A stretch of 64,000 nucleotides of DNA from an uncultured Poribacteria bacterium (GTDB lineage: Bacteria > Poribacteria > WGA-4E > WGA-3G), in assembly GCA_951828385.1 (NCBI GenBank), contig OX639973.1:6426845-6490844 (forward strand), read 5' to 3'. The notes below the pieces were generated by a model. The model saw only the letters and a list, made by a program, of their open reading frames with translations. It searched no databases and was not told the DNA's origin. Shown piece by piece: positions 6,570-15,447 of this stretch. A program made the position numbers and the translations under genes. Every line of letters starts with the position of its first letter. Position 1 is the first letter of the stretch.

Positions 6570-9017
6570 ATGCACTATAAAGGGTTAGAATTAGATCGGT
6601 TTCAGGAGGAAGCGATCGCGGCAATTAATCGGGATACCTCGGTGATTGTCACCGCTCCTACGGGGGCTGGCAAAACTGTTATCGCAGAGTACGCTGTCGA
6701 AAAGTGCCTTCAGGAAAACTGCCGCGTTATCTATACCGCACCCATCAAAGCCCTCAGTAATCAGAAATATCGCGACTTTCATGCTGAATACGGCGACAAA
6801 ATTGGCATTGTTACAGGCGATGTCGTACTAAACCCCTATGCCCAAGTACTATTAATGACGACTGAGATTTTCCGAAATACCATCTTTGACGACATTGAGC
6901 GATTACAGGATGTCTCTTACGTCATCTTTGACGAAATCCACTATATTAACGATATTGAGCGCGGCACCGTTTGGGAAGAAAGCCTCATCTTCGCCCCCCA
7001 GCATATTAAATTCGTCTGCCTGAGTGCCACGATTCCGAACATTAACCCGTTCACGGAGTGGATGCAGAGCGTCCGAGATATTCACATTGAGGTCGTCGAA
7101 GAATTAGAACGTCCGGTACCTTTGGAGCATCACCTCTATTTTAAAGATTACGGGATTGGCAGTATAAAGCATATCACTGCGCTTCGTAACACAGCAAAGA
7201 GCGAGACACGTAAACGAAAATCCGATCCATTTAATAATAAACCTGCAAAGGCACTTCCGGCTGATTTCACGGAGACGCGGCTCATTCCATATCTCCATCG
7301 TGAGAAGCAGCTACCCTGCCTCTATTTCTGTTTTAGCCGAAAGGGGTGTGAAGAAAACGCAGCTGCATTGGTATTCAGTTCGCAGCTGCAGCTGCTGAAT
7401 AAAAAACAGAAAACAGAAATTCTGAGGCACTTTGACGAACTGTGTGTCCAGTTTGACATCGTTGAGGAGAAGAAAATTACTGAATTTCGCAGACTCGTCA
7501 GCCGCGGGATCGCCTACCATCATGCCGGTATGTTGCCGACGCTTAAAGAAGTCGTAGAAAGGTTATTTACTTCCGGATTAATTCAGCTCCTCTTTACCAC
7601 TGAAACCTTTGCTGTCGGTATTAATATGCCCGCCTGTACTGTCGTCTTTGATAGTCTTGAAAAATTTGACGGTATCGGATTCCGCTACCTCAAAGCGCGG
7701 GAGTATCACCAGATGTCCGGACGAGCCGGCAGACGCGGGATTGACACTATCGGCTACGTTTACGCCCAAATTGTACCCGCTTATGCCGATTCAGGTGAGA
7801 TTCGAGCCGTCGTCGCTGATAAGATAGAACCCATAGAGAGTCAGTTTAATCTCTCCTATTCCAGTATTCTTAATCTTTATCAAAAATATGGCGACGATAT
7901 ATACGATGTTTACACCATGAGTTTGAGCAATCATCAAAACCACGTACGCGTCGCGAAACTCAACAAACAGATTGAGGATAAAACAGAGAAACTTCAGACA
8001 TTACCGGCACCCGAATGCATCCACGACGGTATTGATGGCAGCGAGCAAATTCAGAAGCATTATCGCCACAAGCGGGAGATCGAAAAAAAGATTCGGCGTT
8101 TGCATGTAGAGATAGCGCAGGTCAAAGCGGAAACCCGGAAAAAGAAGAAGCAAAAAGAACGCGTTAAAAGATTGAACGCTGTTCATAAAAAAATTATGCT
8201 TCTTCAAAGGGAGACCGAGCAGAGCCTTTGTGAGGGATGCCAACACTTGCAAACATGTACAAACAGATATAAAACTATCCGCAGAGAAGAAGAGCGACTT
8301 CAGAAACTTAAAAAGAGAACGACTTATATTGAGAATGATCCCAGGCAGCAGATAGCCGCGCGCCTGAAGGTCCTTGAAGAATTGGGGTATACGGAAGCAC
8401 AGACACTTCTGCCGCGCGGGAGTAACGCCGCACATCTCTACGGATATGAAGTCCAATTGACCCAATTGCTGTTTGGCGGTTTCTTTGAAAGACTTACCGA
8501 AGACGAAATTAACTGTCTCATGGTCGCAATTGTCACTGAACCGCGTAAGGATGTTTACTTTAAGCCACTCAAGGATGAACGCTTATTGGAGATACTCTAT
8601 GCTGTCAATTCTGAAATCTCTTTTATTCAGTATTTGGAGAGCAAGCATAAGGTGACAGAAATTACGCCTATGTTGGAGTTTCGACTTTGTACTGCAATGC
8701 TGGCGTGGAGCCGCGGGTGTGAATTTGATCAATTAGAAAAATATGCCCATTTGGATGCCGGCGATTTCGTTCGAACCTTCCGACTCGTTATTGATCAGCT
8801 CCGTCAGATTCGCCGCACCATGGCTGGACATACCGCTCTCGTTGATAAACTCAGCCGATGCATCGGAAAAATTAACAGAGACGTTATTGATGCCGAGCGA
8901 CAGTTGCGAATCGGTCAGGAAAATCTCGATGAAATGACAGCAGAAGATGTTGTTAACGGCGATGCGGCGCCATCTGCTGCGCAGGAAAACCCTATAAATG
9001 ACCCTGAGCCTCTCTAA
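6570..9017 (+). CDS. Ski2/Mtr4-type superfamily 2 RNA helicase with DSHCT domain
   Basis: The 815-residue protein has a full SF2 motor: Walker A 'APTGAGKT' (residues about 29-36), 'DEIH' (about 120), 'LSATIPN' (about 151), and motif VI 'QMSGRAGRRG' (about 380). The C-terminal 180 residues ('LTEDEINCLMVAIVTEPRKD') match the DSHCT domain of Mtr4/Ski2 helicases. Between them is a helical arm with 'CEGCQHLQTC'. Relatives in actinobacteria and cyanobacteria (HelY/ISE2-like) act in RNA processing and decay, so a cytoplasmic role in RNA unwinding is likely. The start has AAGGAAGG upstream. It appears to be transcribed alone. Confidence 0.93.
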   Translation: MHYKGLELDRFQEEAIAAINRDTSVIVTAPTGAGKTVIAEYAVEKCLQENCRVIYTAPIKALSNQKYRDFHAEYGDKIGIVTGDVVLNPYAQVLLMTTEIFRNTIFDDIERLQDVSYVIFDEIHYINDIERGTVWEESLIFAPQHIKFVCLSATIPNINPFTEWMQSVRDIHIEVVEELERPVPLEHHLYFKDYGIGSIKHITALRNTAKSETRKRKSDPFNNKPAKALPADFTETRLIPYLHREKQLPCLYFCFSRKGCEENAAALVFSSQLQLLNKKQKTEILRHFDELCVQFDIVEEKKITEFRRLVSRGIAYHHAGMLPTLKEVVERLFTSGLIQLLFTTETFAVGINMPACTVVFDSLEKFDGIGFRYLKAREYHQMSGRAGRRGIDTIGYVYAQIVPAYADSGEIRAVVADKIEPIESQFNLSYSSILNLYQKYGDDIYDVYTMSLSNHQNHVRVAKLNKQIEDKTEKLQTLPAPECIHDGIDGSEQIQKHYRHKREIEKKIRRLHVEIAQVKAETRKKKKQKERVKRLNAVHKKIMLLQRETEQSLCEGCQHLQTCTNRYKTIRREEERLQKLKKRTTYIENDPRQQIAARLKVLEELGYTEAQTLLPRGSNAAHLYGYEVQLTQLLFGGFFERLTEDEINCLMVAIVTEPRKDVYFKPLKDERLLEILYAVNSEISFIQYLESKHKVTEITPMLEFRLCTAMLAWSRGCEFDQLEKYAHLDAGDFVRTFRLVIDQLRQIRRTMAGHTALVDKLSRCIGKINRDVIDAERQLRIGQENLDEMTAEDVVNGDAAPSAAQENPINDPEPL

Positions 9018-9153
9018 GAAAATACTTGTAGGGCAACGGAATCTATATTAGAATAGTAGGATAACATACTATAGATGCCGGATATGTAGACATACGAACT
9101 ACCGCACGATGTGTGAAGATGCCGGCAACCTGATAACAATAAAGGAGAATCAC

Positions 9154-9693
9154 ATGGCAAATCAAGACTTCAATTTGGCTGGCGCGCTTAAAGTGCGATC
9201 GGCTGAGAAAGAAGATGCAGCACATTTACAATCATATTGCTTCCCTGAAAAAACCAAGACCCAGGTTACGAAAGACTTGGATGCCGATTTGGCGGAAGAC
9301 AGTCAAACACACCGACTTGTCGCAGAGGTCGGCGGATACCCGATCGGACAAATTTCCGTAACGCGGGATGCCGTTGATCCTGAAGTCGCAGGAGTCGGAG
9401 ATCTTGCTGTGTCTGCGCCTTTTCGACCATTAGGGGTAGCTGACCACCTTATGAAGGCGGCTGAAGCCACAGCTGCAGAAGATGGCGTGAAAACCCTCGA
9501 AGTTGAACTGCCGGCTTCCGAGGCACCTGTCATACAGAGATATAAGGATTGGGGGTTCACTGAAAAACCGCTTGTTGTCCTCCAAAAGTCGCTTGACTCC
9601 GCACCAGAAGATGATGAAGAAACAGCAGAAGATGGAGAGGAAAACGAAGCTGTTGACCCAGGTGGCGAGCAGCAAGAACTGCTTGATACTTAA
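9154..9693 (+). CDS. GNAT-family N-acetyltransferase
   Basis: The ATG at 9154 is preceded by AAAGGAG and gives 179 residues. The core 'HRLVAEVGGYPIGQISVT', 'VGDLAVSAPFRPLGVADHLMKAAE' (in part) and 'YKDWGFTEKP' follows the GNAT fold: strand 4, the acetyl-CoA loop (here R-P-L-G-V-A, a variant of Q/RxxGxG/A) and the final 'GF' turn. The last 25 residues are strongly acidic and probably disordered. The substrate is unknown. Confidence 0.8.
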   Translation: MANQDFNLAGALKVRSAEKEDAAHLQSYCFPEKTKTQVTKDLDADLAEDSQTHRLVAEVGGYPIGQISVTRDAVDPEVAGVGDLAVSAPFRPLGVADHLMKAAEATAAEDGVKTLEVELPASEAPVIQRYKDWGFTEKPLVVLQKSLDSAPEDDEETAEDGEENEAVDPGGEQQELLDT

Positions 9694-9761
9694 GAATATT
9701 AGCGGAACTTATGCATCTCACTTTGTTGCTTCGTGAAGTTTGAATTTTGGGTTCAGTCCGC

Positions 9762-9790
9762 TGTAGGGGCGAGGTCACCTCGCCCCTACA
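9762..9790. repeat. Perfect 29-bp palindrome (REP-like)
   Basis: Two 14-base arms, TGTAGGGGCGAGGT and its complement, flank a single central C. There is no T-run, so it is more like a REP element or bidirectional barrier than a terminator. It lies between the acetyltransferase and the HEAT lipoprotein. Confidence 0.75.
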
Positions 9791-9876
9791 ACCCCGAATG
9801 TGGACTGCTCTACTCTCAAGTTGCAACCGCGTTGAGGATGCAAGTGGCTCTCGCGCTGACCGCGTAGGAGAATTGA

Positions 9877-10767
9877 ATGAATATAAAAAAAATTGGGCTC
9901 GCCTTTCTACTCGTCCTTTTTAGTGTTGGATGTGGCACCCAGAACGAAAATCTCGCGAAAGGCAAAGAATTAATTAAATCGGATAAACGGCGCAAAGAGG
10001 AACGCGCTGTCCGAGAATTTAAACTCGCACTGCAGCAACCGACGGATAACGCTGAAGCACATTATCTGCTTGGGTTTTACAACTCTCAGGAGTTTTACGA
10101 ACCTAATACGCCTGATTCGGAGGCAGCATCGATCGCTGAGCGCGGTAAACAGATGTTCCTTGCCTACCAAGAAGATAAAGGTAAGTATCTTGAGAGACTC
10201 GTTTTTGAGACGCTTCGCGATGATGATCTGGATATACAAAACGCCGCACTTGACGCGTTAAAACGCGTCTATGAACAAGGCGATAGGAAACGGCTGCTCA
10301 GCCAACTCCAAAAGGCAATTAAGTCGAGTGATAATCGCGATAGACACAATGCACACTGGGTCCTTGGGCATCTTGGCAAAGATGACCCCAACACAATTGT
10401 CCCTATCTTGGTGAAACTGCTGGAACACGGACGGACCGAAACCCGTTTGAATGCTGTCAAAGCACTCGGAGAGGTCGGCAGCGAAAAGGCTATTCCAGCA
10501 CTCGCTGTACTCATTGAATCCGGTTCCGCGAAGTGGGAACGCGACCGCGAAGAACCCGAGGTCCGTCAAATGGCTGTAGATGCCCTCGGAAAAATCGGCG
10601 GGGCTGCCGTGCCAGAGTTAGTCAAAATTGTGGAAAATAAAGGATCATCGCTACGCGTTGATGCGATCCGCGCGCTGGCAGTACTCGGTGACGAAAAAGT
10701 TGTGGAACCTCTCTTAGATGCTTTGAAAGAACAGAGCAGTCGAGATGTTGCTATTCCTCTTAATTGA
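9877..10767 (+). CDS. HEAT-repeat lipoprotein
   Basis: The 296-residue product has a lipoprotein signal with lipobox L-F-S-V-G-C and Cys-19 as lipidation site. Residues about 30-75 look TPR-like ('ALQQPTDNAEAHYLLGFYNS'), then residues about 110-296 are five or so HEAT/PBS-lyase-type repeats ('RLNAVKALGEVGSEKAIPAL', 'RQMAVDALGKIGGAAVPEL'). HEAT solenoids bind partner proteins; the partner is unknown. The start is preceded by AGGAG. It is followed 73 bp later by a second lipoprotein with the same repeat type. Confidence 0.85.
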   Translation: MNIKKIGLAFLLVLFSVGCGTQNENLAKGKELIKSDKRRKEERAVREFKLALQQPTDNAEAHYLLGFYNSQEFYEPNTPDSEAASIAERGKQMFLAYQEDKGKYLERLVFETLRDDDLDIQNAALDALKRVYEQGDRKRLLSQLQKAIKSSDNRDRHNAHWVLGHLGKDDPNTIVPILVKLLEHGRTETRLNAVKALGEVGSEKAIPALAVLIESGSAKWERDREEPEVRQMAVDALGKIGGAAVPELVKIVENKGSSLRVDAIRALAVLGDEKVVEPLLDALKEQSSRDVAIPLN

Positions 10768-10770
10768 ATC

Positions 10771-10804
10771 GCGAGTTGCACTCGCATCTCTCGGTGCAGC
10801 TCGC
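10771..10804 (+). promoter_or_regulatory. Intercistronic hairpin between the two HEAT lipoproteins
   Basis: GCGAGTTGCAC (10771-10781) pairs with GTGCAGCTCGC (10794-10804) with one G-U pair and a 12-base loop. It has no poly-U tail, so it may be a partial terminator or an RNA-stability element that sets the ratio of the two products. Confidence 0.4.
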
Positions 10805-10840
10805 AAGTCGAAACATGCTTTTAAACGGAAGGATGCCTGT

Positions 10841-12286
10841 ATGCCGGAAAAAATAACAAGGTTCGGTAAATCCCGATACTTTATGTTTATCGTGCCACTT
10901 TTCGCACTGATCGTAGCACTCGGTTGTGAAAATCAGCATTACGATGAACGGCTGCAAATGCGATTGCAGCAGTTAGATAGCGACCTCAAAGACCGTTGGT
11001 CGACGAGTGGCGTCGTTGTTTTAGAAACTACCACGAATGGGCCCGCAGATAAAGCGCAACTCGAGAGCGGCGAACTTATCTCTTATGTGATTGCGGAATA
11101 TCCTATCCGAAGTACCAGCGACTTTAACAGCGCACTGAAAAAAGGATTCGAGGAAGACAATAACCTTATTCTTTATTTGAAAGATAAACCGCCGCTCCGC
11201 ATCGCCCTTCGTAGACGCGGCGATAAGGTCGGATTAAGCGTTGAAGGGAGTGGCACTGTACGCATCAAGCAAATTCAGCCCGGAACGCCCGCCGCAAACG
11301 CTGATATTCAGGTAGGCGACATTGTTGAAAAAATTGTCGATGAACGCAAGATTTATAGCCTTGATGATTATAAGAAGATACTCGCTAAACTCGCTAAACA
11401 GCAGGTTACTTTCCGAACCTCTGAATTGATAGGCGTGAAAATTGCCGCTGTGACCGCACTCGGTGATTTGGGGGATGCTCGGGCAATTGAATCCTTGGTC
11501 GATATTTTCAGCAATAATACCGAGCTTTCGCTCCGGAAAGCGTCAATTAGCAGTTTACAACGTCTCGTTGAATTGAGCGTCTTAAACGAACTCTTCCAGC
11601 AATTCCAGACCGCGAATGTAAACGTACTTCCTGCCGATAGCCTTCAGGCGCAGCAATTGGAATCTGCTGCTATCCTTGGCTTGCTTACGGTGGACCGAAC
11701 CGAGAACACTGCTACCCTCAAAGCTCCATTTGGAACCCAGTTCAGACACAGATCCGAGGCACTCTATAAAAAAATTAATGAAGGTCAACTTGCTGAACTT
11801 GCACAAGAATACATCCAAATTAAGGTAGAACCGGACCAAGAAATTCGACGTGCCTGCCTCGCAATACTCGGAATTCTTAAACCGGTTTCTGCAATTGATA
11901 CGCTTGTGGCTGTCCTCAAAAATTCAACTGAAATTCCAGGTATCCGTTTCCAAGCAGGGGTCGCACTCAGACAGATAGGGCAACCTGCGGTTGATGCACT
12001 CATTACTGCTTTTGAGAGTGAGGATACCAGCACAAAAGATATTGCGGCTTCCGCACTCGGCGGCATCGGTGGAATTAAGGCGCGGGATCGTCTCATCAAA
12101 GCTTTGGAAAATACCAGTGAACCCGCGATTCAACTCACCCTTGTTGATGCAATTGCCAAGATCGGCGACGCACCTTCGATGCAAGCACTTGAACGCCAAC
12201 GTCAGCAATACCAAAATGATGAAGACAGCGGGATCCGTATCTTTTTGGACGAGGTGTTCAAAAACTTGACACAGAAATCAATGTAA
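10841..12286 (+). CDS. Lipoprotein with tandem PDZ domains and HEAT repeats
   Basis: Starting at 10841 (GGAAGG upstream) the 481-residue protein opens with a lipoprotein signal, lipobox V-A-L-G-C with Cys-29. Residues about 45-135 and 137-210 are two PDZ-like modules ('GPADKAQLESGELISYV', 'IKQIQPGTPAANADIQVGDIV'). From about 215 to the end it is HEAT/PBS-type repeats ('KIAAVTALGDLGDARAIESL', 'IRFQAGVALRQIGQPAVDAL'). An earlier in-frame ATG at 10745 would overlap the previous gene and hide the lipobox. There is no protease domain, so it is probably a scaffold or adaptor at a membrane surface. Confidence 0.85.
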   Translation: MPEKITRFGKSRYFMFIVPLFALIVALGCENQHYDERLQMRLQQLDSDLKDRWSTSGVVVLETTTNGPADKAQLESGELISYVIAEYPIRSTSDFNSALKKGFEEDNNLILYLKDKPPLRIALRRRGDKVGLSVEGSGTVRIKQIQPGTPAANADIQVGDIVEKIVDERKIYSLDDYKKILAKLAKQQVTFRTSELIGVKIAAVTALGDLGDARAIESLVDIFSNNTELSLRKASISSLQRLVELSVLNELFQQFQTANVNVLPADSLQAQQLESAAILGLLTVDRTENTATLKAPFGTQFRHRSEALYKKINEGQLAELAQEYIQIKVEPDQEIRRACLAILGILKPVSAIDTLVAVLKNSTEIPGIRFQAGVALRQIGQPAVDALITAFESEDTSTKDIAASALGGIGGIKARDRLIKALENTSEPAIQLTLVDAIAKIGDAPSMQALERQRQQYQNDEDSGIRIFLDEVFKNLTQKSM

Positions 12287-12323
12287 TTCAACAAAGGTTC
12301 TCGTAGCGGATTGTCGGCTACTA

Positions 12324-13160
12324 ATGAAAATAGGACTCATTTCAGACTTACACACAGACGTTACGCCTTTGAACAGAGCAATCGTCCCACATCTTATTGA
12401 GGCGGTAAAGGCGGCACAACTTGATGTTTTCGTGCTTGCAGGTGATCTTGCCCGCCATTTAGTTCAACTTTCTGAAACACTTAACGCATTTCAACTTGCA
12501 GATTTAGCGTGTGAGAAATTGTTTGTGCCCGGCAACCATGACATCTGGGCAATTGAAACACCCGATGTCACAAGCGAACAGAAATGTGAGATTATTTCAA
12601 CACTCTGTTATGAGTGTGGGTTTCACCCACTCATGGACGCACCTCTCGTCAAAGGACAGATCGGTTTCTGTGGGACGATCGGTTGGTACGATTATAGTTT
12701 CGCACCGGATGCGTATGACTTTTCCGATGCCCAATATGCCGAGAAAACCTTGATGGGAGCCGTCTGGAACGATAAACGCTACGCCAAATGGTCAGGAACG
12801 GATCGTGTTGTCGCTCGGCGTTTTGAGTCCGAACTTAAAGCACAGATTGCTGCTGTCCGTGGTGATGTATCACGTATCGTTGTTGTTACGCACCACGTTC
12901 CTTTTCAAGAGTGTATCCACTACCGCCGTGAATTGCCGTGGGATTACTTCCGCGCATTCATGGGAAGTAAATGCCTTGGGACTCTCTGTTTGGAGGAACC
13001 GCGTGTCACGCATGTCCTCTTCGGGCATACGCATCGGGCACTTGATATGCAAATTCGCAATCTCCGAGCTATTTGTGCACCTGTCGGCTATCTCCAAGAA
13101 GAACCGACGGTAGGATTACGGGATTACGCAACGCAACGGTTGACTTGTTTCGAGATATGA
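12324..13160 (+). CDS. Calcineurin-like metallophosphoesterase
   Basis: The 278-residue protein has every metal-site motif of the family in order: 'GLISDLHTD' (D-x-H), 'LAGDLARH' (G-D), 'PGNHDIW' (G-N-H-D), 'VVTHHVP' (H) and 'FGHTHRAL' (G-H-x-H). Such enzymes bind two metal ions and cleave phosphomono- or diesters. No signal peptide is present, so it is cytoplasmic. The substrate is not predictable. It ends in TGA, showing that TGA acts as a normal stop here. Confidence 0.92.
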   Translation: MKIGLISDLHTDVTPLNRAIVPHLIEAVKAAQLDVFVLAGDLARHLVQLSETLNAFQLADLACEKLFVPGNHDIWAIETPDVTSEQKCEIISTLCYECGFHPLMDAPLVKGQIGFCGTIGWYDYSFAPDAYDFSDAQYAEKTLMGAVWNDKRYAKWSGTDRVVARRFESELKAQIAAVRGDVSRIVVVTHHVPFQECIHYRRELPWDYFRAFMGSKCLGTLCLEEPRVTHVLFGHTHRALDMQIRNLRAICAPVGYLQEEPTVGLRDYATQRLTCFEI

Positions 13161-13161
13161 C

Positions 13162-13283
13162 AGGACTTACGCAATTCCTTGGTAGGTGCGGTTTTGCGGC
13201 GTACTCGCCCAAATGCGATCTGCATTCCTAACCGCACCTACCATATCATAATAGGCGTAAGGCTTCGATTTTGCGTAAGTCCT
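13162..13283. repeat. Nested inverted repeat element (MITE-like), copy 1
   Basis: The outer arms AGGACTTACGCAA (13162-13174) and TTGCGTAAGTCCT (13271-13283) are perfect 13-base inverted repeats. Inside them GGTAGGTGCGGTT (13181-13193) and AACCGCACCTACC (13230-13242) are a second perfect pair. The inner part, including GCGG.GTAC and 'CCCAAATGCGA.CTGCATTCC', recurs at 26241-26309. The element fills the gap before the cupin gene. Confidence 0.8.
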
Positions 13284-13319
13284 ATATGATTAAATTCGGA
13301 AGACAGAAAGGAAGTCGTT

Positions 13320-13679
13320 ATGGAAATAACCTTAACTAATAGTAACGATGCAGGTGCCCTTGAATTCCCTTGGGGCGCAATTAAATGGCTCTGCAATGAT
13401 CAGATTGACCCAGAAGCCGAGATGACTTTCGGAGTCGTCTACATTAACGCTGGCGAAGGGAATCCTACCCACTACCATCCCAACTGTGAGGAACTCATCT
13501 ATGTACTCTCTGGTGAGTGCGACCACAAGTTGGGAGATGAAGTTATTCCGCTGAGGCCTGGTATGATGTTGCGTATTCCGAGAAACGTCAAACATAACGC
13601 CGTCAACACCGGTTGGCAACCCGTAACGATGATTATCTGTTATTCGGATGCTAACCGAAAAACTGTTTTTGAAGAGTAA
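13320..13679 (+). CDS. Small single-domain cupin protein
   Basis: The 119-residue protein is one cupin barrel. The first motif is 'THYHPNCEELIYVLSGECDH', giving the H-x-H and E metal ligands, and the second is 'PGMMLRIPRNVKHNAVN' with the last His. Single cupins bind a metal and can be isomerases, dioxygenases or sugar sensors; nothing nearby narrows the choice. The start has GAAAGGAAG upstream. Confidence 0.85.
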   Translation: MEITLTNSNDAGALEFPWGAIKWLCNDQIDPEAEMTFGVVYINAGEGNPTHYHPNCEELIYVLSGECDHKLGDEVIPLRPGMMLRIPRNVKHNAVNTGWQPVTMIICYSDANRKTVFEE

Positions 13680-13757
13680 AAAACGATCGTCTTGTAAGAG
13701 GGATTTGTAATCCCGATCTGAGTCGGTATACTTCCTGCCAAAAGGATTATTGCACAA

Positions 13758-14447
13758 ATGTCCAAAGAACCTCGTTGCACTGTCAAAATCTGTGGCATAA
13801 CCTCTATCCATGATGCTCGGCTTGCCGCTGACGCAGGTGCAGATTACGCTGGCGTGTTAGTTGATGTTGCCGTATCCGAACGGACACGCTCTACTGCCCA
13901 AGCCGTCGAAATCGCAAGCGCAAGCCCTATTCCAACCGTCCTTTTACTATATAATCGCACAACAGCCGACATCCAAGCAGTGGTGTCCCAAGTTCACCCC
14001 TATGCCGTTCAACTGCTTGGGCAAGAGGCACCACAACAGGTGGAAGCACTCAAACGCAGCGTGATGTGTCAACTCTGGAAATCGGTTTATCTGCCTGCAG
14101 GGAGTCCGGAGAATGTCGATAAGTCTGCTGTCCGTGCTGAGATGCAAGCCTACCGGGATGCTGGTGCGGATTTTCTCTTATTTGATAGTGTTGATATGAG
14201 CCTTGAGAAACCACGATACGGCGGCACTGGCAAAACCTGTGATTGGAATATCGCCGCTGAACTCATCGCGGAAAGTCCGCTACCGGTCTTCTTTGCAGGT
14301 GGGATCCGTCCAGAGAACGTCAAAGCCGCGATTGAGACGATCCGTCCGCACGGTATCGACCTCTGTTCCGGTGTTGAAGCCTCTAAAGGTATCAAAGACC
14401 CACAAAAATTGGTACAATTGATGGAACAGATCGAACAAGCGAATTAA
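13758..14447 (+). CDS. trpF: Phosphoribosylanthranilate isomerase
   Basis: The 229-residue TIM-barrel protein starts 'TVKICGITSIHDARLAADAG', with the catalytic Cys of K-I-C-G, and has the C-terminal phosphate-binding text 'GGTGKTCDW', 'FFAGGIRPENV' and 'GIDLCSGVE'. The general-acid Asp fits 'LLFDSVD'. The enzyme makes CdRP from PRA in tryptophan synthesis. No other trp gene is in the window, so trpF is unlinked from a trp operon here. AAAGGA lies upstream of the ATG. Confidence 0.93.
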   Translation: MSKEPRCTVKICGITSIHDARLAADAGADYAGVLVDVAVSERTRSTAQAVEIASASPIPTVLLLYNRTTADIQAVVSQVHPYAVQLLGQEAPQQVEALKRSVMCQLWKSVYLPAGSPENVDKSAVRAEMQAYRDAGADFLLFDSVDMSLEKPRYGGTGKTCDWNIAAELIAESPLPVFFAGGIRPENVKAAIETIRPHGIDLCSGVEASKGIKDPQKLVQLMEQIEQAN

Positions 14448-14512
14448 AAAATAGCAATCAGTTACCAGTCATCGATTAAAGCGAACTCTATTTTAACAGC
14501 TATCTCTTGACC

Positions 14513-14564
14513 TTAACCATCAACTCGCCTCCGTTATAAGTGTTAAGCACGAGTTGATGGTTAA
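14513..14564 (+). promoter_or_regulatory. Strong leader hairpin upstream of an outer-membrane protein gene
   Basis: TTAACCATCAACTCG (14513-14527) and CGAGTTGATGGTTAA (14550-14564) form 15 perfect base pairs with a 22-base loop. It ends 29 bases before the ATG at 14594. It could terminate trpF transcripts, but the short A-rich tail 'AAC' after it makes a leader or mRNA-stabilising role equally possible. Confidence 0.6.
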
Positions 14565-14593
14565 AACTGACAACCATTAAAAAGGAGATTTTT

Positions 14594-15349
14594 ATGAACG
14601 ATCGTATTGTCTGCCCTGTGCAGCCTTTTAACAATCTTTTTCGGCTAGCTGCTATCGTAATACTTATATGTGGAATGTCTATTGTCAGTTTTTCTGTCGC
14701 CTTCGCTGATGCCCACGAAATGGAAGGCGAAGCGATGAAAGAAAAGCCGATGGAAGAAAAACCGAAAATTACAGGATGGTTCCAGATTGATGTTGATAGC
14801 CTCGGCACCTATTTTTTAGTGGGTGCGAGTCATCCGCTCAGCGGTGGCATTTCATTTGATTCTAATATCTATGTTAACAATTATTTGGGCGAGTTTGATA
14901 TGGGCGTTACATTCCCTGTTATCGCAAATGACAGCATGGCACTGCTGCTAACACCTATGCTCGGCGTTGGATTCAAGTATAATAGTCCAGATGGTCCCTA
15001 CGCCTTATACCCACAAATCTTTGCGATCCTGCCCGCCGGTAAAATCTTCGGTTTCCATTGGACAATCAGTACAATTTCTTCCATATTTGATGACAAAAGT
15101 ATTAATGAACTCTACAACCGGACTTACATTACCTATGCTTTAAACGATACCGTCGCTATTGGTCCACAGTTTGAATCCGTCCTCGGTCTCGGCGAGAAGG
15201 GCGCATTGTGGGCTCTCAATTTCGGTGGACGTTTGAACATCGGCTACGGTGAGAACAACACCCTCGGCTTATATGTCGGGTATGAGACAAAAAAAGACGA
15301 ATGGGAAACGGGACTTACCGGGAGGATGAATTTTACGCGTAGATGGTAG
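14594..15349 (+). CDS. Outer-membrane beta-barrel-like protein, paralogue A
   Basis: The 251-residue protein has a signal peptide (cleavage likely after 'FSVAFA'), a short acidic and Met-rich linker ('DAHEMEGEAMKEKPMEEKP') and then alternating amphipathic strands ending 'GLTGRMNFTRRW'. The aromatic last residue is typical of beta barrels handled by BamA. It is clearly homologous along its whole length to the protein at 23758, sharing 'YGENNTLG', 'LNDT.AIGPQ' and 'GWF..D.D.LGT'. I do not recognise a named family. AAAGGAG precedes the ATG. Confidence 0.75.
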   Translation: MNDRIVCPVQPFNNLFRLAAIVILICGMSIVSFSVAFADAHEMEGEAMKEKPMEEKPKITGWFQIDVDSLGTYFLVGASHPLSGGISFDSNIYVNNYLGEFDMGVTFPVIANDSMALLLTPMLGVGFKYNSPDGPYALYPQIFAILPAGKIFGFHWTISTISSIFDDKSINELYNRTYITYALNDTVAIGPQFESVLGLGEKGALWALNFGGRLNIGYGENNTLGLYVGYETKKDEWETGLTGRMNFTRRW

Positions 15350-15380
15350 ACATATTTTCCTATCAATCTGTAGGCCTGTA

Positions 15381-15410
15381 GGCGCGCTCCAACCAAATGA
15401 GAAGCGCGCC
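15381..15410 (+). terminator. Rho-independent terminator of outer-membrane protein A
   Basis: GGCGCGCT and AGCGCGCC pair as an 8-bp stem with a 14-base loop, followed by TATATCTTTT. It lies 30 bp after the stop codon. Confidence 0.75.
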
Positions 15411-15447
15411 TATATCTTTTATTTCCTATAACGCGTTGAAAAGAAAA

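Noticed and set aside
8001-8465. 154-codon minus-strand frame inside the helicase gene
   Set aside because: It is the antisense shadow of a strongly conserved helicase and has no domain or ribosome site of its own.
15397-15447. Longer N-terminus for the DUF5916 protein
   Set aside because: The upstream ATG lies inside the terminator hairpin of the preceding gene and would place extra residues before a clean signal peptide.
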